Shown: positions 16,888 through 25,271, counted from the first letter of the stretch. The stretch is DNA of 64,000 nt from Altererythrobacter sp. ZODW24 (GCF_003344885.1 NZ_CP031155.1:2559327-2623326), one strand, 5' to 3'. The notes: generated from the letters alone by a model not told the origin. Translations and numbers: made by a program.

Positions 16888-18507
16888 ATGACCGAAAGCA
16901 CACTTAGTAGCGCGCTCCAAGAAGCTGCATCAAACTCCAAGGCATGGCCTTTTCTGGAGGCGCAGCGGCTGGTCAAACGATACCGCGAAGGTAAACCTGA
17001 TGGCGCGCCGATCCTGTTTGAAACCGGATATGGCCCGTCGGGCCTGCCGCATATCGGTACATTCCAGGAAGTGCTGCGGACCACTTTCGTGCGCCGTGCC
17101 TACGAAGCGTTGACCGGCGAGAAGACGCGCCTCGTTGCATTTAGCGATGATATGGACGGCTTCCGCAAAGTGCCGACCAATCTGCCCAATCAGGCAATGC
17201 TGGCGGAGCATCTCGGCAAGCCGCTCAGCCGTATTCCCGATCCGTTCGAAAAGTATGAGAGCTTCGCCGCCCATAACAATGCTATGCTACGCGAATTCCT
17301 TGACCGCTTCGGTTTCGAGTATGAATTCATCGCCGCATCGGATCGCTACAACACCGGCCAGTTTGATGAGGAATTGAAGAACGTCCTCGCGCATAATCAG
17401 GATATTCTCGATATCATGTTGCCGACCTTGCGGGCGGAACGGGCCGCGACCTATTCGCCGATCATGCCGATTTCGCCAACGACTGGCACAGTTCTTCAGG
17501 TCCCGGTCGAAGTCGTTGACGCCGCTGCGGGGACCATCCGGTTCACCGATGAAGACGGCAGCGTGATCGAGCAATCGGCGCTGGGCGGTCAGGCAAAGCT
17601 GCAGTGGAAAGTCGACTTCGCAATGCGTTGGGTCGCGTTGGGCGTCGATTACGAAATGTACGGCAAGGATCTGACCGACACTGGCGTACAATCCGGCAAA
17701 ATTGCCAAGGTGCTGGGCGGGCGCAAGCCGGAAGGGCTGATTTACGAACTGTTCCTGGACGCCAACGGCGAAAAGATTTCCAAATCCAAGGGCAACGGCC
17801 TGACGATCGAGGAATGGCTGCAATATGGCAGCGAGGAATCGCTTGGCTTCTACATCTTCCCCAACCCCAAGAGTGCGAAGCAGCTTCACCCGGGTGTGAT
17901 CCCGCGCGCGGTTGATGATTACTGGCAATTCCGCGAACGGCTCGCCGAACAGCCGCTTGATAAGCAGCTGGGCAATCCCGCGTGGCATTTGCTGCGCGCG
18001 AATGGTGCGCCTGAGGGTCCGGAAGCGCCCGGTGCTGGCGACACATTGCCGGTTAGCTACGGGTTGCTGCTGAACCTCGCGAGTGTCTTGGGTGCAGAGG
18101 CTACGAGTGAAAATGTTGCCGAATATCTAGCGAATTATGTCGGCGAGCCGGTCGACAGCCCTGAGCTCAATCAGCTCATCGACACCGCGGTGAATTACAC
18201 GCGCGATTTCATTGTGCCGACGCTCAACAAGCGTGCGCCGACTGAAACCGAGGCCGCTGCGCTTCGGGCGTTGGATGCCGAATTGGCTGCCGGAAATGCA
18301 CAAACATCCGCAGAGGATCTGCAAACTAAAGTCTATGAGATCGGCAAAGACGAGCAGTTCGGTTTTGAGAACCTGCGGGACTGGTTCAAGGCGCTTTACG
18401 AGACCTTACTCGGCAGCGCACAAGGGCCGCGTATGGGCAGCTTCATCGCGCTTTATGGGATTGGAAATACGCGCAAACTGATCGCCGAGGCTCTAGCCAA
18501 AGCTTAA
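16888..18507 (+). CDS. lysK: Lysyl-tRNA synthetase, class I
   Basis: A 539-aa class I lysine--tRNA ligase, the archaeal-type enzyme that replaces class II LysS in many alphaproteobacteria. The HIGH-like motif is in GPSGLPHIGTF (HIGT 55-58) and the KMSKS loop reads KISKS (296-300). The C-terminal alpha-helical cage follows. I place the start at the ATG at 16888 (MTESTLSS), where the conserved SKAWPFLEAQRLVKR region begins 17 residues later; the frame is open further upstream. It converges with the 2OG oxygenase gene, nine bases apart. The leader carries a possible attenuator. Confidence 0.95.
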   Translation: MTESTLSSALQEAASNSKAWPFLEAQRLVKRYREGKPDGAPILFETGYGPSGLPHIGTFQEVLRTTFVRRAYEALTGEKTRLVAFSDDMDGFRKVPTNLPNQAMLAEHLGKPLSRIPDPFEKYESFAAHNNAMLREFLDRFGFEYEFIAASDRYNTGQFDEELKNVLAHNQDILDIMLPTLRAERAATYSPIMPISPTTGTVLQVPVEVVDAAAGTIRFTDEDGSVIEQSALGGQAKLQWKVDFAMRWVALGVDYEMYGKDLTDTGVQSGKIAKVLGGRKPEGLIYELFLDANGEKISKSKGNGLTIEEWLQYGSEESLGFYIFPNPKSAKQLHPGVIPRAVDDYWQFRERLAEQPLDKQLGNPAWHLLRANGAPEGPEAPGAGDTLPVSYGLLLNLASVLGAEATSENVAEYLANYVGEPVDSPELNQLIDTAVNYTRDFIVPTLNKRAPTETEAAALRALDAELAAGNAQTSAEDLQTKVYEIGKDEQFGFENLRDWFKALYETLLGSAQGPRMGSFIALYGIGNTRKLIAEALAKA

Positions 18508-18516
18508 TTCCATCAG

Positions 18517-19212
18517 TTACTTACCGCGATTACCCCAAGGGCGCGTGCGGTACCATTTGGTGAAGATATATTTCGTGCCGGCCACTACAGGGGTGCCGGC
18601 ATGCATGGTCATTTCGTTGGGGACACCATGCGGATCGGCATTGTTCCAGATCAGCAGGACGCCCGGTTTTGGTTCGACCGACAGGCCAAGCCGCGTGAAG
18701 GAGGTGTCGCCGCCTTCTTCGACCTCATTCAGGAATGCCATCGTCGTCCAACTGCGCTGGCCGCCCCGTTTTTTTTCAGACTGCCAGTATTTCTCTTTCC
18801 ACCAGAACCAGTCGCAATGCTCCTTGAACTCTTGGCCGGGCAAATAACGTTGGCCCTGAATGGTTTCGCCCCAGGTTGTTTCCATACCCATAAGGTCGTC
18901 GATCCGCCGTTCGATCCCCATCACAAAGGGATCATACATATCGATATCGCCGGAATAGCTGGTGCGGTTTTTTTCCGCATATTCACCTTCGAAAGTATCG
19001 CTGGGCCGCGCAACTGCGTCGATCATCGTCATCAGTTTCGTGCATTCGTTCGGGCTGATGAAGTCGCCAACGGCGAAGATTTCCGCCTGTTCGTTGGGCA
19101 GTTGGTAAACTTGCGGATCGGCCAGTAGCCGCTTGCGCACAGCATTGCCGACGCGCTTGAGAGCGTCGCGGTCCGGGACCGTTTCTGCCGGATTGATTGA
19201 AGTGCCTGCCAT
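18517..19212 (-). CDS. 2OG-Fe(II) oxygenase, prolyl 4-hydroxylase-like
   Basis: A 231-aa cytoplasmic dioxygenase. The double-stranded beta-helix shows the iron motif HCD in QEFKEHCDWFWW, a distal His in TMHAGTPV, and the 2-oxoglutarate-binding Lys in GTKYIFTKW, the arrangement of the P4Hc family. These enzymes hydroxylate proline or other residues in a protein, using 2-oxoglutarate and O2. The bacterial target is unknown. The ATG at 19212 (MAGTSINPAE) is preferred, because longer starts would run into the divergent cytochrome b561 promoter. The gene faces lysK. Confidence 0.9.
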   Translation of the reverse strand: MAGTSINPAETVPDRDALKRVGNAVRKRLLADPQVYQLPNEQAEIFAVGDFISPNECTKLMTMIDAVARPSDTFEGEYAEKNRTSYSGDIDMYDPFVMGIERRIDDLMGMETTWGETIQGQRYLPGQEFKEHCDWFWWKEKYWQSEKKRGGQRSWTTMAFLNEVEEGGDTSFTRLGLSVEPKPGVLLIWNNADPHGVPNEMTMHAGTPVVAGTKYIFTKWYRTRPWGNRGK

Positions 19213-19304
19213 TGGACTGATCCTATCACCGCCGCCGCTGGCAGCAAGTGCCCAAACCATGCGGACACTTGCGAAACTATCGCGCTGCGTTAACACTCTG
19301 TCTT

Positions 19305-19871
19305 ATGAGCAGTCTAAACACAGGAGCGGCCGGGCGCCGCTATTCGACCGGAGCGATGCTCTTTCATTGGGTTATCGCCATTGCTGTGATCGTAAATTGG
19401 CGAATCGCGGAGGCTGCAGAACACGCGCCGAAGGCCGATGCCGGAGCGATTATGGTGAACCACAAGGCGCTTGGGATCACGATTTTGATTCTGACCTTGG
19501 GTCGGCTGGCTTGGCGTCTGACGCATAAGGTACCGCCGCTACCCAGCAATCATGCGAGTTGGGAAAAGGTCTTGGCGCGCACAGTTCACATCATTTTCTA
19601 CGTCCTGTTGATCGGCCTTCCCATCGGTGGCTGGCTGGCGAGCTCGTATTTCGGAAAAGGCGTGGATGTCTGGGGCATCTTCACCCTGCCTGCGCTGCCG
19701 GTTGGCGAGGATCCTGCCACGGGCAAGGCCATCTTTGGTCTGCATGGTACGGGCGGCGAGGTATTCATCTATCTGATCGCGCTGCATATCCTCGGCGCAT
19801 TGAAGCACACCTTCTTCGATAAGGATGGCACGCTGTGGCGGATGCTGCCTTTCGGCACGCCTAAGGGCTAG
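19305..19871 (+). CDS. Cytochrome b561 family protein
   Basis: A 188-aa four-helix membrane protein of the bacterial cytochrome b561 (CybB) family. Haem-coordinating histidines appear in FHWVIA (helix 1), MVNHKALG (helix 2), TVHIIFY (helix 3) and LHILGALKH (helix 4). Such proteins transfer electrons between quinone and periplasmic or membrane partners. The start at 19305 (MSSLNTGAAGRRYST) places the first helix correctly. It is divergent from the oxygenase gene and ends before a strong terminator. Confidence 0.93.
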   Translation: MSSLNTGAAGRRYSTGAMLFHWVIAIAVIVNWRIAEAAEHAPKADAGAIMVNHKALGITILILTLGRLAWRLTHKVPPLPSNHASWEKVLARTVHIIFYVLLIGLPIGGWLASSYFGKGVDVWGIFTLPALPVGEDPATGKAIFGLHGTGGEVFIYLIALHILGALKHTFFDKDGTLWRMLPFGTPKG

Positions 19872-19901
19872 TCACAGAGCGCAGACACGACGCACAAAAG
19901 A

Positions 19902-19936
19902 AGACCCCCGCCAGTCGCCTGTCGGGGGTCTCTTTA
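19902..19936. terminator. Rho-independent terminator, bidirectional
   Basis: AGACCCCCG (19902-19910) pairs perfectly with CGGGGGTCT (19923-19931), with a 12-nt loop. On the plus strand CTTTATT follows; on the minus strand TCTTTTG follows. It therefore can stop both cytochrome b561 and the convergent RcnB-like gene. Confidence 0.9.
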
Positions 19937-19977
19937 TTCCAGCGATCCACTCTTCCGCCGGAAACGTGACATCTGTT

Positions 19978-21012
19978 TTACCAGAAGAAGTCGTAGATTA
20001 CGTCGACCACTTCGCCAGTATAAGTGTCCACCAGCATCACATCGTCATAGTAGCGGACCCAGCGATAATCGCCGTAGACTGCGGGGAGACGATAGCGCCA
20101 TGGATCGTTGATCCGGTAGCGGCTGCCGAAGAAGACGTTGTCGAGATAAACCCCGATGCTGAACCGGCTGTAGCGATAGTTCCGGTACGGCGCATAATAA
20201 CGTCCGAGACGATAGGTGCTGCGGTTGTAACGGCGATGGTTATGCCAGTTATAACGGTTGTTATTCCTCCACCGCTTCCGGTCCCAGCGGCGCTGATCTC
20301 GGCGAACCTGGCGGCGATAGTCGCGGCGGTTTTCAGCCCTCCGATCACGGCGGTAGTCCCGGCGGTTTTCAGCGCGGCCGTTGCGTTGCGCTTCGCGGCG
20401 AATGTTGCGGCGATTATCCGCGCGGGTCCGATCATTCCGGTAAGAACGATTGCGATCGCGGTTTCTGTAAGTTCCGTTGCGAACATTGTCTGCGCGGCGT
20501 TCGCTGCGGCGATTTACCTGATTTGCGCGGCGATCACCATTGCGCTCGATCCGGTTGGCCCGGCGGTCCACTTGCCGTGCAGCGCGGTCATTGCCGCGAT
20601 TGCGCAGCTGGGCTGCCTGACGATCACTGCGGCGGTTAACGCGGTTCGCGCGGTTTTCGCTGCGATTGTTCACCCTGTTTGCGGTGCGATCACCGCGTCG
20701 CTCAACACGGTTGGCGCGCTGCTGGCGAGTCGCTGGACGTTCTGCGCGTCGCTCTGATCGGCGCTGGGTGCGAGTTTGCGTGCGCTCAGCCCGTCGCTGT
20801 GTACGCTGGGGGCGCGCCTCGCTACGGCGCGAGTTGCTGCGCGTGGCGCGGCGTTCGGAACTACGCTGCTGCTTGGCAGAGCGATCCTTCTTGTCGCGCA
20901 TTTCGGCGGCAGCGGCTTCGGCTGCTTCGGCCTGTGCAGGCATGGCTGCAAAGGTAAGCGCGGCGGCAAGTGCTGCCATTCCGCTCGACCTCAAAAGTTT
21001 CTTAATATCCAT
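19978..21012 (-). CDS. Secreted arginine-rich RcnB-like protein
   Basis: A 344-aa exported protein. A signal peptide (about residues 1-28, MAALAAALTFAAMPAQAEA) leads into about 220 residues made largely of Arg, Asn, Asp and Ser in NRxxRR-type repeats (for example AENRRDYRRDRRAENRRDYR). The last 75 residues are Tyr/Arg rich and contain a RcnB-family core, GDYRWVRYYDDVMLVDTYTG, ending in IYDFFW. RcnB proteins are periplasmic and affect nickel/cobalt homeostasis; whether this much longer basic version does so is unknown. The basic tract could bind envelope polyanions. The long frame on the opposite strand is a composition artefact. Confidence 0.85.
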   Translation of the reverse strand: MDIKKLLRSSGMAALAAALTFAAMPAQAEAAEAAAAEMRDKKDRSAKQQRSSERRATRSNSRRSEARPQRTQRRAERTQTRTQRRSERRAERPATRQQRANRVERRGDRTANRVNNRSENRANRVNRRSDRQAAQLRNRGNDRAARQVDRRANRIERNGDRRANQVNRRSERRADNVRNGTYRNRDRNRSYRNDRTRADNRRNIRREAQRNGRAENRRDYRRDRRAENRRDYRRQVRRDQRRWDRKRWRNNNRYNWHNHRRYNRSTYRLGRYYAPYRNYRYSRFSIGVYLDNVFFGSRYRINDPWRYRLPAVYGDYRWVRYYDDVMLVDTYTGEVVDVIYDFFW

Positions 21013-21094
21013 GATGGATCTCCATTTACCCCTGCCGCCTGCACCAGCGACTTTTCAAGTGATAAAAACGTTTTAGTTCATGTTCGCTGACCTA

Positions 21095-21129
21095 AACCTG
21101 AACAAAGTGTAAAGGCTTCTGTTCAGGTT
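21095..21129. promoter_or_regulatory. Perfect 9-bp inverted repeat in divergent promoter region
   Basis: AACCTGAAC (21095-21103) and GTTCAGGTT (21121-21129) are exact reverse complements, separated by 17 bases, between the divergent RcnB-like and PNPOx-like genes. It may be an operator or a pair of opposed promoter elements. No regulator is adjacent. Confidence 0.45.
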
Positions 21130-21218
21130 AAATAGCGGTTTTCTGAATATTCGGACGCAATAGCTATGCGACTCACTCCCCCCTTGTTCATTGAGTCGCT
21201 TTGCCGCAGGTGAGTTGG

Positions 21219-21797
21219 ATGGACACTCTTGACGACGTATTGGCTGACGTAAAGGCCCGCCTGTGGAATGCTGCAAATAGCCGCAAGTCCGCGATGCACA
21301 CGCCAGTGGTCGGAACGGCGGATGGAGACCTGCGGATTATGGTCCTGCGCGACTTCGACAAGGACACGAACACGCTGCGGTTCCACACCGATGCACGCAG
21401 CCCGAAGGTGGCTGCGATTGAGGCTGACGGCCGTGTCGGCGTGCTGTTCTATGACAAGGAGGCCAAGGTCCAGATCCGGTGCCGCGGGGCCGGGCGGATA
21501 GAGCGCAGCGGGCCTGTGGCCGATGCAGCATGGGACGCGGGCGATAACTTTGCGCGCCGCTGCTATCTTGGTGCGGGGCCGGGCGAAGCCTCGGAGGAAC
21601 CCACCAGCGGACTTCCCGAACGCTTCGAAGGGTTGGAACCTGACGACGCCGAGCTGATCCCGGCACGAGCGAACTTTGCTGTGCTGTTGGTCCAGATCGA
21701 AGAAGCCGACTGGTTCAGCCTCGCCCACACCGGCCACCGCCGAGCGTTGTTCGATCTGGCGGCGGGTGAGGGGCAGGGTCGCTGGATTTCTCCGTAA
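21219..21797 (+). CDS. Pyridoxamine 5'-phosphate oxidase-fold protein
   Basis: A 192-aa split-barrel flavoprotein-like protein. The conserved blocks are TPVVGTADGDLRIMVLRDFD, LRFHTDARSPKVAAI, GVLFYDKEAKVQIRCRGAG, and the late VQIEEADWFSLAHTGHRRA. This is the general-stress/PNPOx-like group rather than genuine PdxH, because the PdxH C-terminal Arg-Leu-His signature is not seen. It probably binds FMN; the substrate is unknown. The ATG at 21219 (MDTLDDVLAD) is preceded by AGGTGAG. Confidence 0.85.
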   Translation: MDTLDDVLADVKARLWNAANSRKSAMHTPVVGTADGDLRIMVLRDFDKDTNTLRFHTDARSPKVAAIEADGRVGVLFYDKEAKVQIRCRGAGRIERSGPVADAAWDAGDNFARRCYLGAGPGEASEEPTSGLPERFEGLEPDDAELIPARANFAVLLVQIEEADWFSLAHTGHRRALFDLAAGEGQGRWISP

Positions 21798-22107
21798 GCT
21801 TCCGCGGCAGGGTGACAAAGGTGACAGCGTGTCACTTTTGCCGACATGAGAATGAGTCAATAATATCAGGCAGGTAAGCCTGCGAACTGAAGGCGGACGG
21901 ACAGGGCATGGGGGCTTGAAATAGCGCCGTCGAGTTTGTGTGACGGTCGAGTTTGCTATTGCGGACCTGATTTGCGCGGCGAGAGGCATTCAAAGGACCT
22001 AACCAGCGCGGGGTGTGTAGGAAAACGATTTGCAACCTTTTCGCGCTCCGTGCCTTCGCTTCGTCATCCCGCGGACGGGGGGCCAGAGCAATCAAGCACC
22101 AGCCCAT

Positions 22108-22137
22108 CCTAGGTTTCTGCGTTCGCGGGAACCTAGG
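22108..22137. repeat. REP-like inverted repeat
   Basis: CCTAGGTT and AACCTAGG flank a 14-base GC-rich loop (TCTGCGTTCGCGGG). The surroundings (CGTCATCCCGCGGAC on one side) look like the palindromic intergenic repeats common in sphingomonad genomes. Confidence 0.5.
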
Positions 22138-22213
22138 GTGGGAGCAAGTGTGAAAACAGTATCCGCCGCGCAAGTTCAGGTTGGCGCCAGCATGACATCT
22201 CACTGTTGGGATG

Positions 22214-22244
22214 AATGTCCGATATTGGGGTGGTTAGCGGACAT
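22214..22244. repeat. 31-nt palindromic element, copy 1
   Basis: The element begins AATGTCCG and ends GCGGACAT, so the arms form a 7-bp perfect stem around TTGGGGTGGTTA. It lies 62 bases before the unrecognised 368-aa gene. A closely similar copy lies just after that gene. Confidence 0.65.
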
Positions 22245-22306
22245 CACAATTTCATCATCCAAATGACCCTCTGGCCGCCCTGTGCGGCATGAGTTAGTAT
22301 CTCGAT

Positions 22307-23413
22307 ATGATATACGCGCTCGTCCTGGCCGTTGCCTCGCCGTCTGTAGAAAGAGAGCAAGTCTCGTCTTGCGCTCTTGCAAGTACGGAATACGAAGTGA
22401 GGAATACCTTCGAACTAAGCACTGCCGCTAAAGCCTACGACGCAGAAGGCCGTGAGGATGATGCGGAACTTCTCGAAGTCCTAGCGCGCATTCGTGCCAG
22501 TGCAGATATGATTTTGCTTCCGCCAGAAGACCCGATCGGACTTTTCAGAATCTCAGATTCCCGAGAGGCTTTCGCGGGTCTTGGAGAGTTTATCGATGAG
22601 GACCTTGCGCGCGATCCTGAACGTTTTGCGACGCTCTTGGATAGAGTGCGCAAAGTGAATTTATCGATACCAGCCGATTACGATCCAGGCTGGGTCATCG
22701 CCGGTAGCGAAAAAAGCGCGCTATACGCTGACGTGATCGATGGCTTGCGGACCGACACGTTGGCCATGGAGAGCTACATAGCAACGTTGGTGCGGGACGA
22801 GGTTTATTTTGAGGCCTATGTCGAGAGGGTGGCCATGCTCGCCGATCTCTCTGTGGACGGATCGCAGCTACCGGCGCGTTTTGACGAAGTAGCCGAGATT
22901 ATGCAGGCGCGGATTGATATTCTGGGCGATCCGCCGACGGACACCGCAGTGCCTTGGCGAGAGGTCTACAAACCGGGACCGAACGCGCCGTTTGCCGTAT
23001 TGTATCGCGGTTTTAATGGTCCTGCGCAGGGCGAAGCCCTGCTGTTGCGCAACTCGGAGGAAGTGCGACAATCCTGGGTTGCAAATGCGCTCTCCCGAGA
23101 AGAGCTATCGCAAGTCTTGTCAAAGATCGATTTCGAGAACGAAGTTCTCGGCCTTTTTGCTGTCGGCGAAATGACGAATGCGACCGAAAACTTCTTCGTG
23201 ACTGAGTTCGCCCCGCAACAAGATTCTGATGGGCATTCGATTTCGGTGCGCGTGGGTGTTGTTGGTGAACACTGTGGCTTCGAACCGAGCCGCTCTTATC
23301 CCTTCCTACTGGTGAAGGCATCGTCACAGGCGGATGGAGCACTGAGTTCTAGGTTCCGCTCAAACTATCCTGATCAGTGCGCCCCTGTGATGGCGGGCAA
23401 ACTGACACTCTGA
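22307..23413 (+). CDS. Unrecognised protein of 368 aa, probably exported
   Basis: I do not recognise this protein. It begins with a short hydrophobic run (MIYALVLAVASPS) that could be a weak signal peptide. A helical, acidic middle (residues 35-200, rich in Glu, Asp, Leu, Ala) follows. The last 110 residues, with SEEVRQSWV, KIDFENEVLGLFAVGEMTNA and later strands, faintly resemble a PrcB-type domain, in which residues after an IDF motif lead into a GE turn; this is tentative. Neighbouring palindromic repeats, a 509-base gap upstream and somewhat lower apparent GC suggest an accessory gene. No partner gene is adjacent. Confidence 0.6.
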   Translation: MIYALVLAVASPSVEREQVSSCALASTEYEVRNTFELSTAAKAYDAEGREDDAELLEVLARIRASADMILLPPEDPIGLFRISDSREAFAGLGEFIDEDLARDPERFATLLDRVRKVNLSIPADYDPGWVIAGSEKSALYADVIDGLRTDTLAMESYIATLVRDEVYFEAYVERVAMLADLSVDGSQLPARFDEVAEIMQARIDILGDPPTDTAVPWREVYKPGPNAPFAVLYRGFNGPAQGEALLLRNSEEVRQSWVANALSREELSQVLSKIDFENEVLGLFAVGEMTNATENFFVTEFAPQQDSDGHSISVRVGVVGEHCGFEPSRSYPFLLVKASSQADGALSSRFRSNYPDQCAPVMAGKLTL

Positions 23414-23429
23414 AGACGTGGGGTTACGC

Positions 23430-23460
23430 AATGTCCGCAACTGGGTCGTTAGCAGACATT
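23430..23460. repeat. 31-nt palindromic element, copy 2
   Basis: AATGTCCGC (23430-23438) pairs with GCAGACATT (23452-23460) with one mismatch. The loop contains CTGGGTCGTTA, matching copy 1 at 22214. It lies 17 bases after the stop of the unknown gene and 26 before the end of ettA, so it may also serve as a terminator for both. Confidence 0.65.
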
Positions 23461-23485
23461 CCCGGTAACGACCCCGCCGCTCACA

Positions 23486-25159
23486 TCACCGAGTCAGCTT
23501 CTTATAAGCCAACCTAGTAGGCCGGTCAGCCGCATCACCAAGCCTACGGCGCTTGTCTTCCTCATACGCTTCGAAGTTACCCTCGAACCACTCAACGTGT
23601 GAATCGCCCTCGAACGCCAGAATATGCGTCGCAAGCCGATCCAGGAAGAAGCGGTCATGCGAGATAACCACGGCGCAGCCGGCGAAGTTTTCGATGGCGT
23701 CTTCCAGTGCGCGCAGGGTTTCTACGTCGAGATCGTTGGTCGGCTCATCCAATAACAGCACGTTGCCGCCATTCTTGAGCATCTTGGCCATATGCACGCG
23801 GTTGCGTTCACCGCCCGATAGCTTGCCGACGTTCTTTTGCTGGTCCTGACCCTTGAAGTTGAAGGCCCCCACATAGGCGCGGGTGGATTGGTCGTGGCCG
23901 TTGACTTTCATGTAATCGAGGCCGTCGCTGATCTCTTCCCAGACATTGTTGCTGGGCGTCAGATCGTCGCGGCTTTGGTCGACATAGCCAAGGTGGACCG
24001 TGTCGCCGATTTCGATGGTGCCTGAGTCAGGCGTCTCTTGCCCTGTGATGATCTTGAACAGCGTCGATTTACCGGCGCCGTTGGGACCGATAATGCCGAC
24101 GATGCCGCCCGGCGGAAGCGTGAAGCTGAGGTCTTCGAACAATAGCTTGTCGCCATAAGCCTTGGTGATGCCCTTGGCTTCGATAACCTTGGAGCCGAGC
24201 CGTTCAGGCACCTGCACCACGATCTGCGCCTTGCCGGGCTTACGCTCCGACTGGGCTTCTTGCAGCTGTTCGAACTTGCGCAGACGCGCCTTCGATTTGG
24301 TTTGGCGGCCCTTAGGCGTCTGACGGATCCATTCGAGTTCTTCCGACAAAGCCTTCTGGCGGCCCGAATCTTCGCGGTCTTCCTGCTGAAGGCGCTTGGC
24401 TTTCTTGTCGAGATAGGTCGAATAATTGCCCTCGTAAGGGAAGTACGACCCGCGATCGAGCTCCAGAATCCACTCCACCACATTGTCGAGGAAGTAGCGG
24501 TCATGGGTAATCATCAGGACAGCGCCGGCATATTCCTTGAGATGGTTTTCAAGCCATTCAACGGATTCGGCGTCGAGGTGGTTGGTCGGCTCGTCCAGCA
24601 GCAGGATGCCCGGCTTCTGGATCAGCAGGCGGGTGAGGGCGACGCGGCGCTTCTCACCGCCCGAGAGGTTTTCGACCGAGGCATCCGATGGCGGGCAGCG
24701 AAGCGCTTCCATCGCGATTTCGAGCTGGTTGTCGAGCGTCCAGCCGTCAACCGCGTCGATCTTCTCCTGCAGGTCACCCATTTCTGTGCCCAGAGCATCA
24801 AAATCCGCGTCCGGTTCGGCCATGGCGGCAGTGACGGCGTTAAAGCGGTCGACCATGTCAGCCGTCTCGCGCGCGCCATCTTTGACGTTTTCGAGCACGG
24901 TCTTGCTCTCGTCCAGCTGCGGTTCCTGCGCCAGATAACCGACGGTAATGTTCTCACCCGCCCAGGCCTCGCCCGTAATATCGGTGTCGATACCGGCCAT
25001 GATCTTGATCAGCGTGGATTTGCCTGCGCCGTTGGGGCCCACGATGCCGATCTTTGCGCCCTGATAGAATTGCAGGTTGATATTCGACAGCACGGGCTTT
25101 GCCGCGCCGAGGAAGGTCTTGGTCATGTCTTTCATGACATATGCATATTGGGCAGCCAT
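23486..25159 (-). CDS. ettA: Energy-dependent translational throttle protein EttA (ABC-F)
   Basis: A 557-aa cytosolic ABC-F ATPase without membrane segments that binds the ribosomal E site and gates elongation according to ATP level. It has two ABC domains, each with Walker A (GPNGAGKST), the signature LSGGE, and Walker B ending LLDEPTN. The linker arm and the QTPKGRQTKSKARLRKFEQL tract are EttA features. The start at 25159 (MAAQYAYVMKDMTKTF) has AAGGA upstream and matches EttA; longer starts would overlap the divergent M28 promoter. It is convergent with the unknown gene. Confidence 0.95.
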   Translation of the reverse strand: MAAQYAYVMKDMTKTFLGAAKPVLSNINLQFYQGAKIGIVGPNGAGKSTLIKIMAGIDTDITGEAWAGENITVGYLAQEPQLDESKTVLENVKDGARETADMVDRFNAVTAAMAEPDADFDALGTEMGDLQEKIDAVDGWTLDNQLEIAMEALRCPPSDASVENLSGGEKRRVALTRLLIQKPGILLLDEPTNHLDAESVEWLENHLKEYAGAVLMITHDRYFLDNVVEWILELDRGSYFPYEGNYSTYLDKKAKRLQQEDREDSGRQKALSEELEWIRQTPKGRQTKSKARLRKFEQLQEAQSERKPGKAQIVVQVPERLGSKVIEAKGITKAYGDKLLFEDLSFTLPPGGIVGIIGPNGAGKSTLFKIITGQETPDSGTIEIGDTVHLGYVDQSRDDLTPSNNVWEEISDGLDYMKVNGHDQSTRAYVGAFNFKGQDQQKNVGKLSGGERNRVHMAKMLKNGGNVLLLDEPTNDLDVETLRALEDAIENFAGCAVVISHDRFFLDRLATHILAFEGDSHVEWFEGNFEAYEEDKRRRLGDAADRPTRLAYKKLTR

Positions 25160-25271
25160 CGGGTGCGTCCTTCGGGTAATCTGGTGTGTTTGAGAATTGC
25201 CCTGCAGATAGGGTGTAGAGGCCCTGTCGGCAAGCTGGACTTGACGGCGGCGCAGATATAGCAAGCGGGGC

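Larger units (their letters stand above)
21798..22306. other. 509-base region without a supported gene, rich in palindromes
   Basis: No family-like coding region is visible; an open frame on the minus strand (21832-22203) reads as translated repeat DNA. The stretch holds a REP-like segment around 22060-22140, including an inverted repeat CCTAGGTT (22108-22115)/AACCTAGG (22130-22137), and a 31-nt palindrome at 22214-22244. It precedes the unrecognised gene at 22307. Confidence 0.6.

Noticed and set aside
19825-20757. 310-codon open frame on the plus strand opposite the RcnB-like gene
   Set aside because: It reads as Ala/Val/Ile-rich repeats produced by the complement of Arg/Asn-rich codons; no start site or family resemblance. 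It is an antisense artefact.
21123-21989. 288-codon minus-strand frame over the PNPOx-like gene
   Set aside because: The plus-strand PNPOx-like protein has conserved motifs and a ribosome site; the minus frame does not.
21832-22203. 123-codon minus-strand frame in the gene-free stretch
   Set aside because: Reads like translated repeat DNA (Cys/His/Arg/Pro mix) and lacks any conserved pattern.
22214-23460. The paired 31-nt palindromes as ends of an insertion sequence
   Set aside because: No transposase or target duplication is visible between or beside them; treated as intergenic repeats or terminators instead.
24260-25261. 333-codon frame antisense to ettA
   Set aside because: Overlaps the complete ettA; no ribosome site or domain.
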